Source: Maribellus sp. CM-23 (lineage in GTDB: Bacteria > Bacteroidota > Bacteroidia > Bacteroidales > Prolixibacteraceae). Taken from it: a stretch of DNA of 64,000 nt. Positions 35,510 to 44,379 of this stretch are shown one piece after another. The stretch lies in assembly GCF_021354595.1 (NCBI RefSeq), contig NZ_JADWYJ010000009.1:1-64000 (forward strand). Reading direction: 5' to 3'. A program made the translations under genes and the position numbers. The notes below the pieces were generated by a model that was not told the origin of the DNA, made no database searches, and saw nothing but the letters and a program-made list of their open reading frames with translations. Every line of letters begins with the position of its first letter. Positions within the stretch are counted from its first letter, which is position 1.

Positions 35510-36058
35510 TTAATCCTGATGATCATAGGCGGAATGCTCTTTCAGATTTTGAATAAATTCTTCGATCTCCGGAGCAAAGAAATCAGATTGTTTTACGGCA
35601 GCATATAGCTGACCGACCTGTTCTTTTTGACTTTCATTCAGTGCTTCTTCGGCCATGGGGTACAACACATTGTCTTCTTTATAAATGTGTTCCTGAAGCA
35701 AGTAACAATAGGCTTCAGCATTTTCAATCAATTGGGACACATCGTTCCCGGCGAGCGCGTTTTCCATCCCTCTGACATAATTTCGTCCTTCGTCGTGTTC
35801 ATACAACATTACCGGAATGGGATTGCAGTGCATATTATCAGCTTCGCCAAGCATCGCCTTAAACAAAATGTCTTCTTCTTTTTTGTGATGATAACCATCG
35901 GCATAGTTCTTAATGAAATAAATCACTTCTCTGAAAAAGTCCGGATTCACAGATTTATCTTTTTGTAAGCTGTTACATTCTTCCAGAACCTGATCGATTA
36001 CCTTTAAAATGTTTTGGTGTTCCTGAGACAAAACGTTTGTAATGTTTTTCATTTGCAT
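35510..36058 (-). CDS. hemerythrin-like (HHE) domain protein
   Basis: A 182-residue helical-bundle protein with the di-iron ligand set: H14 in QEHQNI, H57/H58 with E61/E62 in YHHKKEED, H88 in YEHDEGR, and H124 with E128 in QEHIYKEDN. Hemerythrin-like proteins bind O2 or NO or repair Fe-S centres under nitrosative stress. It is located between narK and the diheme cytochrome in the nitrate operon, suggesting sensing or detoxification of NO made during nitrate respiration (inference). Cytoplasmic; no signal peptide. A second ATG lies at codon 3. Confidence 0.88.
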   Translation of the reverse strand: MQMKNITNVLSQEHQNILKVIDQVLEECNSLQKDKSVNPDFFREVIYFIKNYADGYHHKKEEDILFKAMLGEADNMHCNPIPVMLYEHDEGRNYVRGMENALAGNDVSQLIENAEAYCYLLQEHIYKEDNVLYPMAEEALNESQKEQVGQLYAAVKQSDFFAPEIEEFIQNLKEHSAYDHQD

Positions 36059-36097
36059 TCTTTTTTTGCATTAAAATTCGAGTGTAGTTTTAGTGCT

Positions 36098-37384
36098 TTA
36101 TTGTGCTTTTAATGGTTGATATTTTTTCGAACGAAGCAGGATGGCGATAATAACCAAATCAACTATTGCCAGGCCAACAAACACCATAAACCCGCGTGCA
36201 TAACCAATAGCTCCCAGTGATCCGGCAATAGTTCCCATTACCGGCGGTAAAACAAAGCCTCCAAAAGCCCCTAGCCCACCAACCCAGCCGGCTGCCCCGC
36301 CAACCGCATTGGGGACATAAGCCGGGACAAGCTTAAAAACGGCAGCGTTAGCAATTCCCATACCGGTAGCAAGCAGTATTGCCATACTTATGCATGACGG
36401 GCTTGTGGTGGAAAATGAAAGTGTTCCGGAAGCAACTAATATGACGGCCATTGCAGCAAAAGCAATTCGTTCGCCACCAAATTTATCAGCCAATGAGCCC
36501 CCGGGTATTCGAATAGCCGAAGCCAAAATTGAAAATATGGCAGTAAACAAGCCTGCTTTTACCGGGCTAAAATTTTGATATTCGTTCCAATAAGTAGGAA
36601 ACCAGGCGGTGAGCGCAATAAAACCGCCAAAGGTTGTGAAGTACAAGGCTACCAACGCCCAGGTGTTTTTCACCCTGGCAGAGTTTCGCAGGCTGTCTAT
36701 TACACTTCCTCCCGGAAATAGTTCCTGTCCGGCTGCCGATGCCTTGTCGCGCGAATCAATTTCTGCAACCCCGGCTTTTCGGTATTGAAAGTACGGGGCA
36801 TTAACACCTACAACGGCATAAAGAATGGTTCCGGTTAGTAAAAACAAAAACCAGGCGAAATAAGCGGAAATAAACCCGTAGTAGCTTAGAAAAATAGGAA
36901 GGATCAGTGAAAAAATCCCCGGTGCCAGGTTTCCTAATCCACCAAAGGCGCCCAGTGCAAACCCCTGTCGGCTTCGGGGAAACCAATAGGAAGTTTGCCC
37001 GATACCCACCGAAAAAGTGGCAATTCCGCAACCACTCAGGAAACCAAAGAACAACACCATACCATACATTCCTTTCATGGCATTGGGGTAAGAGGTCGAG
37101 AGCAATAAGGTAACACCTCCCAGTCCGATAACACTCAGAATCAAAAGAATCAGGAATGGCTTTTTACCGCCTGTAGTATCAACCCATGCACCAAAAGGGA
37201 TTCGCAACAGAGAGCCTGAGAGTGAAGGAATTGCAATCAGTAAACCCGTTAAGGCCGGCGTTAAGTCCATTGCTTCCTTAAATTTAGCAGCGGTTGGCCC
37301 GTAAAGTGCCACTGCCGCAAAACCAAAAAAGAACCCAAGAGTGGTTCCGGTTAGTGCCCGCTGTGCGCTTCCTTTGGCTTTCAT
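36098..37384 (-). CDS. narK: MFS nitrate/nitrite transporter NarK-type
   Basis: A 428-residue major-facilitator protein with 12 transmembrane helices. NarK/NNP signatures are visible: FFGFAAVALYGPTAAKF in helix 1, RIPFGAWVDTTGGKKPF between helices 2 and 3, GLGNLAPGIFSL, and RIPGGSLADKFGG between helices 8 and 9, each half with its glycine-rich nitrate signature. It imports nitrate and/or exports nitrite for NarGHI. It is the first gene of the cluster, 50 bp after a CRP/FNR-type palindrome. Confidence 0.93.
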   Translation of the reverse strand: MKAKGSAQRALTGTTLGFFFGFAAVALYGPTAAKFKEAMDLTPALTGLLIAIPSLSGSLLRIPFGAWVDTTGGKKPFLILLILSVIGLGGVTLLLSTSYPNAMKGMYGMVLFFGFLSGCGIATFSVGIGQTSYWFPRSRQGFALGAFGGLGNLAPGIFSLILPIFLSYYGFISAYFAWFLFLLTGTILYAVVGVNAPYFQYRKAGVAEIDSRDKASAAGQELFPGGSVIDSLRNSARVKNTWALVALYFTTFGGFIALTAWFPTYWNEYQNFSPVKAGLFTAIFSILASAIRIPGGSLADKFGGERIAFAAMAVILVASGTLSFSTTSPSCISMAILLATGMGIANAAVFKLVPAYVPNAVGGAAGWVGGLGAFGGFVLPPVMGTIAGSLGAIGYARGFMVFVGLAIVDLVIIAILLRSKKYQPLKAQ

Positions 37385-37432
37385 TGGAGAAATTTTTAGT
37401 TTCTCAAAAAGGTAGAGATAATAGTTTTCAAT

Positions 37433-37454
37433 TTTTGTAACAGATGTTACAAAA
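37433..37454. promoter_or_regulatory. perfect CRP/FNR-type palindrome upstream of narK
   Basis: TTTTGTAACA (37433-37442), GA, TGTTACAAAA (37445-37454): ten-base arms with a 2-base spacer, centred about 59 bp before the narK ATG. This matches the general shape of CRP/FNR-superfamily sites (TTGNNNN..NNNNCAA). An activating regulator responding to anaerobiosis, nitrate or NO would fit. No such regulator gene is in the window. Confidence 0.7.
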
Positions 37455-37707
37455 CGAACATTTAAAGATAAGAGGAACCCGTAATCTTTTTATATGGATT
37501 TATCTACGTATCTAACTCTTTTTTATGTTTTCCTCTTTATTATGATTGTTTGTAAATGCGAACTAAACCGTGAACCAAAATTATTTTAGCTCCGGTTCAT
37601 ACGCAACTCACAAGCAGCAAATAATAAGTATGTTTCGATAGTTGTTCTTTACTTAGAAAACAACTGTATTGCTATGTTAATTGATTTTCCAAGAGTAATT
37701 GTAGCAG
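37455..37707. other. intergenic region between the nar cluster and the glycosidase genes
   Basis: No gene seen. Two inverted repeats lie here: TGAACC/GGTTCA (37571-37576 and 37594-37599) and AGTTGTT/AACAACT (37640-37646 and 37659-37665). The second is 42 bp after the last PUL gene and could end its transcript, though no U-tract follows. Confidence 0.4.
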
Positions 37708-39354
37708 TTATTCGGAGAACAAACGCACTTCCTGTTGTTTTGCTATTACAGTAAAGATGGCATCTTTATCTAATATTCCGGAATACTCCAATTCGATCAT
37801 TGTTTTTTCGAATGGAGCCAAGGCGCAAATACTAGCCTCAAAATCAATAACTTCTCCACTAACCTGAGCTTCTACCTGAATCTTCGTTTCTTCAGAGTTT
37901 ACAAGTCCATAATTGCCTACTTCTATCCGGACAATCGTTTTTTCATTCTTATGAGAAACAACCGGTTTTCGGGCTGACAGGATTGGGGTATCATAAATCA
38001 ACCAAGGCAAGCGGGTGTAACCAAACAGCAGGCTTCCATCCTTAGTTTTACCAAGTAGCTTTGCGGCAAAATTCTCATCTGTCAGTCCATTTCCCTGACC
38101 ATCAAAGAACAGGACAAGGTCTTTCCCTTGTTGCTCTGTTTTTACAAGCTTACTCCCCCGTCCGAAGTTAACTTCTTCGGCAGCACCAAAACGAAGCGAT
38201 TCTAAATCCATGTCTGCATGAGGATCAAAGCCCGGTTCTGCTTCAATCTTCACCCGAATCAGTGGGGTGCCCTCGGTTATTTCTTCCTTATCTAGAATGG
38301 TCAGCAGTTTTCCTTTGGTAAGTGGGATGCAAATGTTCTTAGAACTGTGGTTGTCACTCCCTAAATCGCCCCATTTGGATGAATCGATCACGGCAAAATT
38401 AGCCTGATAAGCCCGGCCATACTCATCCTGAAGCATTTTGATACGCTCGTATTTATACCAGGCTTCTACTGTCCCATCCTCGTATTTGGCAATTCCGGGC
38501 ATGTATGCTTCACCAGGTTCCACTTTCCAGTCGATGCCATTCGGCGAACGGAGGTAATAAGCAATTCGGCCATACCAATCATTGACGATCATATGGTACT
38601 GAATATGCGTCCGCCAGATCACCGGGTCTTCATAACGCCCGTCAAAAGCAGGATAGACTGACTTGTTCGTTACCTGGTAATAAGGCGATAGGCCGGTTTC
38701 ACTCATCCAGATTCCGCCACCGCGGCAAACAGCCAGGTAGGAGCCGTCTTTTCGTTGAGCAAAACTCACATTCGACAAGCCATCATGAATCTTCCGGTCT
38801 CTCGGATCGAATGTAAACTCCCCCTTCGTCCAAGGGCCATTCAGTCCGTCGGCAATATAGTAGGCATTGATTACATAAATGACATACCGCCCGTCTTTTA
38901 GCCTGAAAAACTCCGGGTTATGACCTTGTCCAATGGTTTCACCCTGCACCTGAAAGGGTCCCTGAGGATTTTCGGCTACTGCATGCACCACTTCGGATTT
39001 TGTCCATTGCATATGTCCTTTTTCTGAATTTTCGGGCCAGCGGCAAACGATTAGGTGGTACTTCCCATCATCGCCTTTTCGGATGTTCCCCCCCCAATAC
39101 GACCACTGCGGATCTTCAATACCATTAGCAGTATAGCGGGGCCTTACCGCATCAGCCCCCCAGGTATCCGAAGTCAGTTCTCCAATTGGAGGTATGGCTT
39201 CAAAGCGATCCATAAAGCGGCCACCCCATACCAGCTGTTTCCATTCCTCAGGACGCTGGCGCTCGATATCCTGGGCGTTTAAAGGGCTAAATTGCAACAC
39301 CCCACATACAGCCAATAAAAGGCAAAAAGAATAGTAGTAGTTTAGTTGTTTCAT
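37708..39354 (-). CDS. secreted beta-propeller glycoside hydrolase-like protein
   Basis: A 548-residue exported protein. I take ATG 39354 as the start, since it opens directly into a signal peptide (MKQLNYYYSFCLLLAV...NAQ); the upstream in-frame start would put 17 polar residues in front. The body shows repeated propeller-blade strands of the GH43/GH32/GH117 type: DDGKYHLIVCRWP, FRLKDGRYVIYVI, RKDGSYLAVCRG and YEDPVIWR (a Glu-Asp pair typical of the catalytic face). The C-terminal ~150 residues are beta-sandwich-like. I cannot fix the GH family. As the last gene of the PUL it probably acts on an oligosaccharide in the periplasm. Confidence 0.7.
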   Translation of the reverse strand: MKQLNYYYSFCLLLAVCGVLQFSPLNAQDIERQRPEEWKQLVWGGRFMDRFEAIPPIGELTSDTWGADAVRPRYTANGIEDPQWSYWGGNIRKGDDGKYHLIVCRWPENSEKGHMQWTKSEVVHAVAENPQGPFQVQGETIGQGHNPEFFRLKDGRYVIYVINAYYIADGLNGPWTKGEFTFDPRDRKIHDGLSNVSFAQRKDGSYLAVCRGGGIWMSETGLSPYYQVTNKSVYPAFDGRYEDPVIWRTHIQYHMIVNDWYGRIAYYLRSPNGIDWKVEPGEAYMPGIAKYEDGTVEAWYKYERIKMLQDEYGRAYQANFAVIDSSKWGDLGSDNHSSKNICIPLTKGKLLTILDKEEITEGTPLIRVKIEAEPGFDPHADMDLESLRFGAAEEVNFGRGSKLVKTEQQGKDLVLFFDGQGNGLTDENFAAKLLGKTKDGSLLFGYTRLPWLIYDTPILSARKPVVSHKNEKTIVRIEVGNYGLVNSEETKIQVEAQVSGEVIDFEASICALAPFEKTMIELEYSGILDKDAIFTVIAKQQEVRLFSE

Positions 39355-39450
39355 TGTTTGATTATTTGATTCGTTGATTATTTGTCTTTTTAAAACGCTC
39401 AACAACCATTCGTCAAGAGTTTTACATTCATTTTTCAGAAATCGTATTTA

Positions 39451-42396
39451 TTAGTCCCCTTCTTCAATAATAAACAGCCATCCCTTCTTGCTTTCAACCG
39501 GAATTTCATCTGTAATAGCAAACTGAGCGGATGGTTGAAAGTCTGCTATTTCCGGGGCAATTAGTCTTACATTTGCCGATGAAAAGCCAATTCTATCCCA
39601 ATCCAGGTTCAGTTGAACTTTTTCCGTCTTATCCGACCAGTTTCCCAGTGCAATTAAAGTTTTGCCATCGCGGATATAAGCGGTTGCTTTTACCTTGGGA
39701 TTATTGGTTAGTACCACAGGCTCTTTTTCCCAAAAACCAACCATTTGGGATTGCTCGATGCCAAATTCATCCCAAACCTTCCATACTGGCCGGGGGTCGC
39801 AGGTTACGCCTTCGGTCACCCAGGGGTGCCGAACCGTCATGCCATACACCATGCCCAACCAGCGGTTGCCTCCTCCGTGAAGCATGTCTCCCATCAACCC
39901 AAATGGAATACCGGATACTTCAACCAGCCAATTGGCAGGTTCCATTTCGCTATACATAAAGCTCTCTCCAAACCAGAGTTTATCCATATACGGAAAATAT
40001 TCGGTGTATTGCGTGGCCGGACCTTTACTGAAACCCGTATTGGAGTGCAAATCAATCAAGCACCCCGGCTTCTCGCGGTCAAGCACTTTTCGGATGCGCT
40101 TAACCGTACGGCGGTCATACGACACATCATCCAGGTACAGTCCATCGATATCGACGTGGCGTACCAGCCAGGCCAAACCTTCAATATAGTAGTTGTACCA
40201 ACGTGAATCGCCTGGGGCATTAACCACAGATGCATCAGCACTTTTATCGGGAAACCACTGATACCATTGCGGGCGGTATTTAGAAACCAGGTGCTCGCGT
40301 AACCAGGGGTAACCACCTCCACGACCATCACCCAGAATCTCATCACCCAGGCTACGCAGTGCCCACAACTCAGTAGTATAGTTGGTCAGTTCGCGGATGG
40401 TGTAGTAAATTTTTACTTTTTGCCCTTTCTCATGCATCCGGTCCACAAACCATTTCATGGAGTCGACTGCGACAAAAGGATAATTGATGTGGGGATTGTA
40501 GTTATTTGCATGGTGCAAATTCACAATCTTAACACCACTTTCAAGATCTTCGTCCGATGGTACTGGCTGCCCACCATTGTGGTAATAGCGATTGGCAAAC
40601 TGGCTTTTGTAATCAATATCCTGAACCGGAGTCATCAGCATACTCCACTCAAAAGTCAGTTCCTCCCCTTTCTCCAACGAACGCTTACCACTATAAACCA
40701 ATGCTTTTACCTCTGAAGGTGTGCTTTCAATACGGAAACCTCCTTGATCGTGGTTGTACCAACTTGCCGGATAGTCCGGGCGATAAAGGTTTAGCAGAGG
40801 TCCGCTGTAGCTGCTGCCTCGCAATTCGCACCACAGTCCGGCATGCGTATTGCCAATCCAGAAACTATCGTGCGGCCCGTTCCACTTTGCCGAATGCTTT
40901 TTGGGGACAACACCACCGGGCAAGTCCATGCCCATCATATATTCGGCAACCTCCTTTTTAAAAGGAATTTCCAATCGGATATCTTTCGCATCAACCGGCT
41001 TTAAAGCTTCTACGCTTAATTTATAATTGATATACCCGTCCGCTTCGATGATTCCAGCGCCCGATATTTTTAGATTGTCCGAATAGCTTTCCCAAGCTCC
41101 AATCATCTTTCCCGGAGCATTTTTCACCAACTGTATATTTTGGGGTTCCGAAAACTGCTCTTTGCCTTTTGGAGTTTCAACCACAAATGAAATGGGACGA
41201 TTCAGAACTTCCGTTTCTTTCACTTTAAACGAGCCCGGGAATCCGTTATCAGCAATAGTCATTGTTTTTCCGGTAAAACCATAGGTACTTTCTCCGATAA
41301 ATGAGATTGGCTTGTAACCGTTGGTTGGTTCATCATCAATGCCCAATGTGGAATTTAACCAGCGCAGACGCGAGTGCCTCCAGGCCTCACTATCTCCTCG
41401 GTCAGCCAGCACTTCATTGCCAATTTTCAACGAAAGCTGTACAGTTTGTTTTTCCGTATTTTCAGCCCAAACGGTTGCTGTTCCCGTATAAGTTCCGGCT
41501 GGAATATCCTTCGAAATGTCCACACCAATCCACAGTGGCTGTACTTTCCCCTGGGGCAGGTCCACCCGCTTTACAAACGGATCGCCATAAGGGCCAATTC
41601 CCCCGGTATTGAAGCAAGTCAGTTCATCAGCTGCAATTTTATGATCGTCGCTTTGCAAGCCTGAAAACTCGATTTTTAAATTCTGAAAATCCTTTCGGGC
41701 AGCAAAAACACCTAGCTGAAAGGCATAGTATTCATTTTTAAGCGCTTCACCTTTAAAAACCGTTGAAGGACCACTTTCAACCCATTTCCTTGGAATCTCA
41801 TCGAGCATGCGAATCGGGAATGAACGATCTTCCGGGAAAATCAGGAAGTCTTGGGAATACTTGTTCAAGAGAGAATCTTTCTCTGACTTGAGAGCGATTA
41901 CCTCCATGGGGTAAAAGCTGTCAAATACTGTTCGCGACTGAAAGCCAATCAATTTTGTCTTCAACAGTTTGGTACCATCAAGCTTATTCTCCCAATCAGC
42001 TGCGGGCTTCGTTTCCGGCTTTAAATAACCTTTATTGTAAAACCCATAATTCTCCTGAACCAAATAGGGCAAGTAATAGAAAAAGTATTTCCCGGGCTTA
42101 TTCAAAGGTCCAAAAGCCAATTTGCAGCGCTCATTGTCCACCGCAATTCGATGAATATTCTGAATGGTGTCACCACTTTCATGGATAATAATGAATTGCT
42201 TTTCAGCCGGATCTCGATCGTGCCGACGCCAATCAATATCAATCAAAGCGGCTTCTGCTGGTTCTTCAACCTGAAGCACGGCACGGTGATTACCAAGTGA
42301 TTCTTCCCAGGGATGATCAGCAACACTGTAAACTGATTCCTTCTTTGAAATACAGCTGGATAAGAATAAGATCATTAAAAAAAGGAAATATTTCAT
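39451..42396 (-). CDS. GH123-like/DUF6067 glycoside hydrolase lipoprotein
   Basis: A 981-residue lipoprotein (lipobox LSSC, Cys15). It has an N-terminal beta-rich part, then a TIM-barrel-like half from about residue 600: KVKIYYTIRELTNY, RPQWYQWFPDKSADASV, DIDGLYLDDVSYDRR (an Asp-Asp pair at a strand end) and CLIDLHSNTGFS. This resembles DUF6067 proteins, relatives of GH123 beta-N-acetylgalactosaminidases. Surface or periplasmic attachment follows from the lipobox. It is 97 bp upstream of the propeller gene and in line with the other GH genes. The family call is from recall of motifs, so activity remains unproven. Confidence 0.65.
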   Translation of the reverse strand: MKYFLFLMILFLSSCISKKESVYSVADHPWEESLGNHRAVLQVEEPAEAALIDIDWRRHDRDPAEKQFIIIHESGDTIQNIHRIAVDNERCKLAFGPLNKPGKYFFYYLPYLVQENYGFYNKGYLKPETKPAADWENKLDGTKLLKTKLIGFQSRTVFDSFYPMEVIALKSEKDSLLNKYSQDFLIFPEDRSFPIRMLDEIPRKWVESGPSTVFKGEALKNEYYAFQLGVFAARKDFQNLKIEFSGLQSDDHKIAADELTCFNTGGIGPYGDPFVKRVDLPQGKVQPLWIGVDISKDIPAGTYTGTATVWAENTEKQTVQLSLKIGNEVLADRGDSEAWRHSRLRWLNSTLGIDDEPTNGYKPISFIGESTYGFTGKTMTIADNGFPGSFKVKETEVLNRPISFVVETPKGKEQFSEPQNIQLVKNAPGKMIGAWESYSDNLKISGAGIIEADGYINYKLSVEALKPVDAKDIRLEIPFKKEVAEYMMGMDLPGGVVPKKHSAKWNGPHDSFWIGNTHAGLWCELRGSSYSGPLLNLYRPDYPASWYNHDQGGFRIESTPSEVKALVYSGKRSLEKGEELTFEWSMLMTPVQDIDYKSQFANRYYHNGGQPVPSDEDLESGVKIVNLHHANNYNPHINYPFVAVDSMKWFVDRMHEKGQKVKIYYTIRELTNYTTELWALRSLGDEILGDGRGGGYPWLREHLVSKYRPQWYQWFPDKSADASVVNAPGDSRWYNYYIEGLAWLVRHVDIDGLYLDDVSYDRRTVKRIRKVLDREKPGCLIDLHSNTGFSKGPATQYTEYFPYMDKLWFGESFMYSEMEPANWLVEVSGIPFGLMGDMLHGGGNRWLGMVYGMTVRHPWVTEGVTCDPRPVWKVWDEFGIEQSQMVGFWEKEPVVLTNNPKVKATAYIRDGKTLIALGNWSDKTEKVQLNLDWDRIGFSSANVRLIAPEIADFQPSAQFAITDEIPVESKKGWLFIIEEGD

Positions 42397-42545
42397 CTGT
42401 TTAAGTTTAGAACCAAGACACCAGGATCAAGACACGGACAATACCTTTCAATTACTCTTATGTGTGTCCCAAAACGTTGTCATGGGTATTTTAACTGATT
42501 TTCATTTTGATTCGTTACCCCTCTAATCGCTATTTGGGGTCAAGC

Positions 42546-44363
42546 TTAGTTTCCAAATATTCCTTTCGGAACAGTTTTTACTTCCGATCCTTTCATGTTC
42601 ATTACTTCAAGCAACTGACTTTGGAAGCCGTTAAATTCGTTGTTTTCCACCTTTACCCCCTTACAATGCTCAAGCCTAAAACGGGCAACCGGCGTTTCAT
42701 TTGGCTCGGATAGTGGCATATAATCCACCTTGTTGTTATTAAACCAAAGGTTTCTCACGGACCGGGCAAACAAAACCGGGCTCCCCAGACATTCAAAAAC
42801 ATTATCTTCTATACGGATATTGGAGTGGATGTATTCATTCTTCGGAAAATTATGTGTCTCCGGTTGAATGGAAATCACATACCCCTTTTCACCTTGCGTG
42901 AAGCCACATTGCAAAAATCGGTTTCCGCGAATAGTCACATCACGAACCGGTCCGGACTCATACCAATAATTACAGTCGTTGGCAATAAGGATGGCATGCA
43001 TCCCCGTGCGATAAAACGTATTGTTTTCGATTAACACTTTTCGCCGGGTAGTAATCAACAGTCCCCTTGTGCTCGTTCGCTCAAAATGACTGTTGCGCAC
43101 AATCACTTCAGGCGTCCAACTCATATTTTCCACACAATCACCTTCTTTTAGATTTTCAGGAAGGGTTTCTTCCATTTCCAATACAATTTCTCGCTTCGAG
43201 ATGACTTGAGCTATCTTCACTTTTCCAAAGTCGTAAATCATCAAATTATCAGGATTGACAAAAGCCACGGAATCACCGGCAAAGAATGCCTTAAATCCAT
43301 AGGTTTGATGGTGCATAAAGCGAAGCCTGAGCTTGTTATCACCTTCAACCTTGGTGATTTTAAGATGGGTACCATGCACATTCATCGGATCATCGTGCGA
43401 ACCTGACGTACGGCAACTATCCACCTCTATTAACCCTTTGCATCCCGAAAAATGAAAACAATCAGCAAAAGCAGCAATGGTTCTCCCCGATTCTTTGCGA
43501 GGTGCAACAGCAACTTTTTTGAATGTTATATCTTCGGAGAATAGGGAAATAATGCCCATCCCATGAATGTAATGCAAGGAAACATTTTCCAGCACAATAT
43601 TTTTGCTAAGGTCGATAAAAGCCCCGCAGTTATCTCGGTAAGGATCACGAATGGAGAGCACATCGCCTTTCTGAAAACCAGCCTCCGAAACATCACCATT
43701 AAACACAACCGTATTTGCTGATTCCTTTGTAGCCTGGAGCCTCTCAAAAGCCTTCCAGGAAGTCCGGAAAACCTGATCCTTTTCAGGCTTGGTAACTACG
43801 GTATGCAAAGGTTTCGCCCCCCAGCCTTCACCATAAAACAGAAGCTGGGTATTGTGCACATCAAAACGGGTATCCGGATGAGCCTCCAATTTTGTCTGAT
43901 TAGACGATATTTCAAGTATCTTAAATTCAGCCATGGTCGGTCGCTCGTAATCAAAACGGATATTCCTGATGGTTACATTTTGACTGTTTAAAATTGCAAA
44001 CGAAACCATTTTCCCATGTAAAACCACCAGCGTATTGTTTCCATCAATCGTGATATTGGAAAAACCATCCAGGTAAATTGCCAGGTTTTTTACTTTCGAG
44101 AGCGTATCATCTTCCGTCGAGTTCGAAATGTAAAGCTCTTTTTTAACCGCACCTCCGGGCCATAAGTCCACACGACCTCCCGGAAACTTCAACACAACCT
44201 CTTTCTCACTTTTAGCTGCTTCCAGTGCTTTTACAATAGCTGGTGATGCATTTTCATACGACCATGGAGTTACTCCAAAATCACGGAGATTAATTTCTTT
44301 AGCACCAGCCCAATTACAGGTCAATATAAACAACAGGAATAGACTGTATGATTTTAATTTCAT
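42546..44363 (-). CDS. alpha-1,3-galactosidase-like, parallel beta-helix (GH110)
   Basis: A 605-residue exported beta-helix enzyme. I choose ATG 44363 over the in-frame TTG 5 codons earlier, giving a normal signal peptide. After it comes INLRDFGVTPWSYENASPAI, the N-cap of GH110 and related beta-helix enzymes, then the diagnostic FDYERPTMAEF block, HYIHGMGIISLFSEDI, and the catalytic-face DSCRTSGSHDDPMNVHGTH. GH110 enzymes remove alpha-1,3-linked galactose (blood-group-B or linear B structures). It begins 16 bp after the stop of the GH101-like gene, in the same transcript. Confidence 0.78.
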   Translation of the reverse strand: MKLKSYSLFLLFILTCNWAGAKEINLRDFGVTPWSYENASPAIVKALEAAKSEKEVVLKFPGGRVDLWPGGAVKKELYISNSTEDDTLSKVKNLAIYLDGFSNITIDGNNTLVVLHGKMVSFAILNSQNVTIRNIRFDYERPTMAEFKILEISSNQTKLEAHPDTRFDVHNTQLLFYGEGWGAKPLHTVVTKPEKDQVFRTSWKAFERLQATKESANTVVFNGDVSEAGFQKGDVLSIRDPYRDNCGAFIDLSKNIVLENVSLHYIHGMGIISLFSEDITFKKVAVAPRKESGRTIAAFADCFHFSGCKGLIEVDSCRTSGSHDDPMNVHGTHLKITKVEGDNKLRLRFMHHQTYGFKAFFAGDSVAFVNPDNLMIYDFGKVKIAQVISKREIVLEMEETLPENLKEGDCVENMSWTPEVIVRNSHFERTSTRGLLITTRRKVLIENNTFYRTGMHAILIANDCNYWYESGPVRDVTIRGNRFLQCGFTQGEKGYVISIQPETHNFPKNEYIHSNIRIEDNVFECLGSPVLFARSVRNLWFNNNKVDYMPLSEPNETPVARFRLEHCKGVKVENNEFNGFQSQLLEVMNMKGSEVKTVPKGIFGN

Positions 44364-44379
44364 CGTTCCAAATTTCAAG

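Noticed and set aside
37571..37599. TGAACC/GGTTCA inverted repeat as a second regulator site for narK
   Set aside because: Short arms with a 17-base loop nearly 190 bp upstream of narK; it is too weak to call beside the perfect palindrome at 37433-37454.
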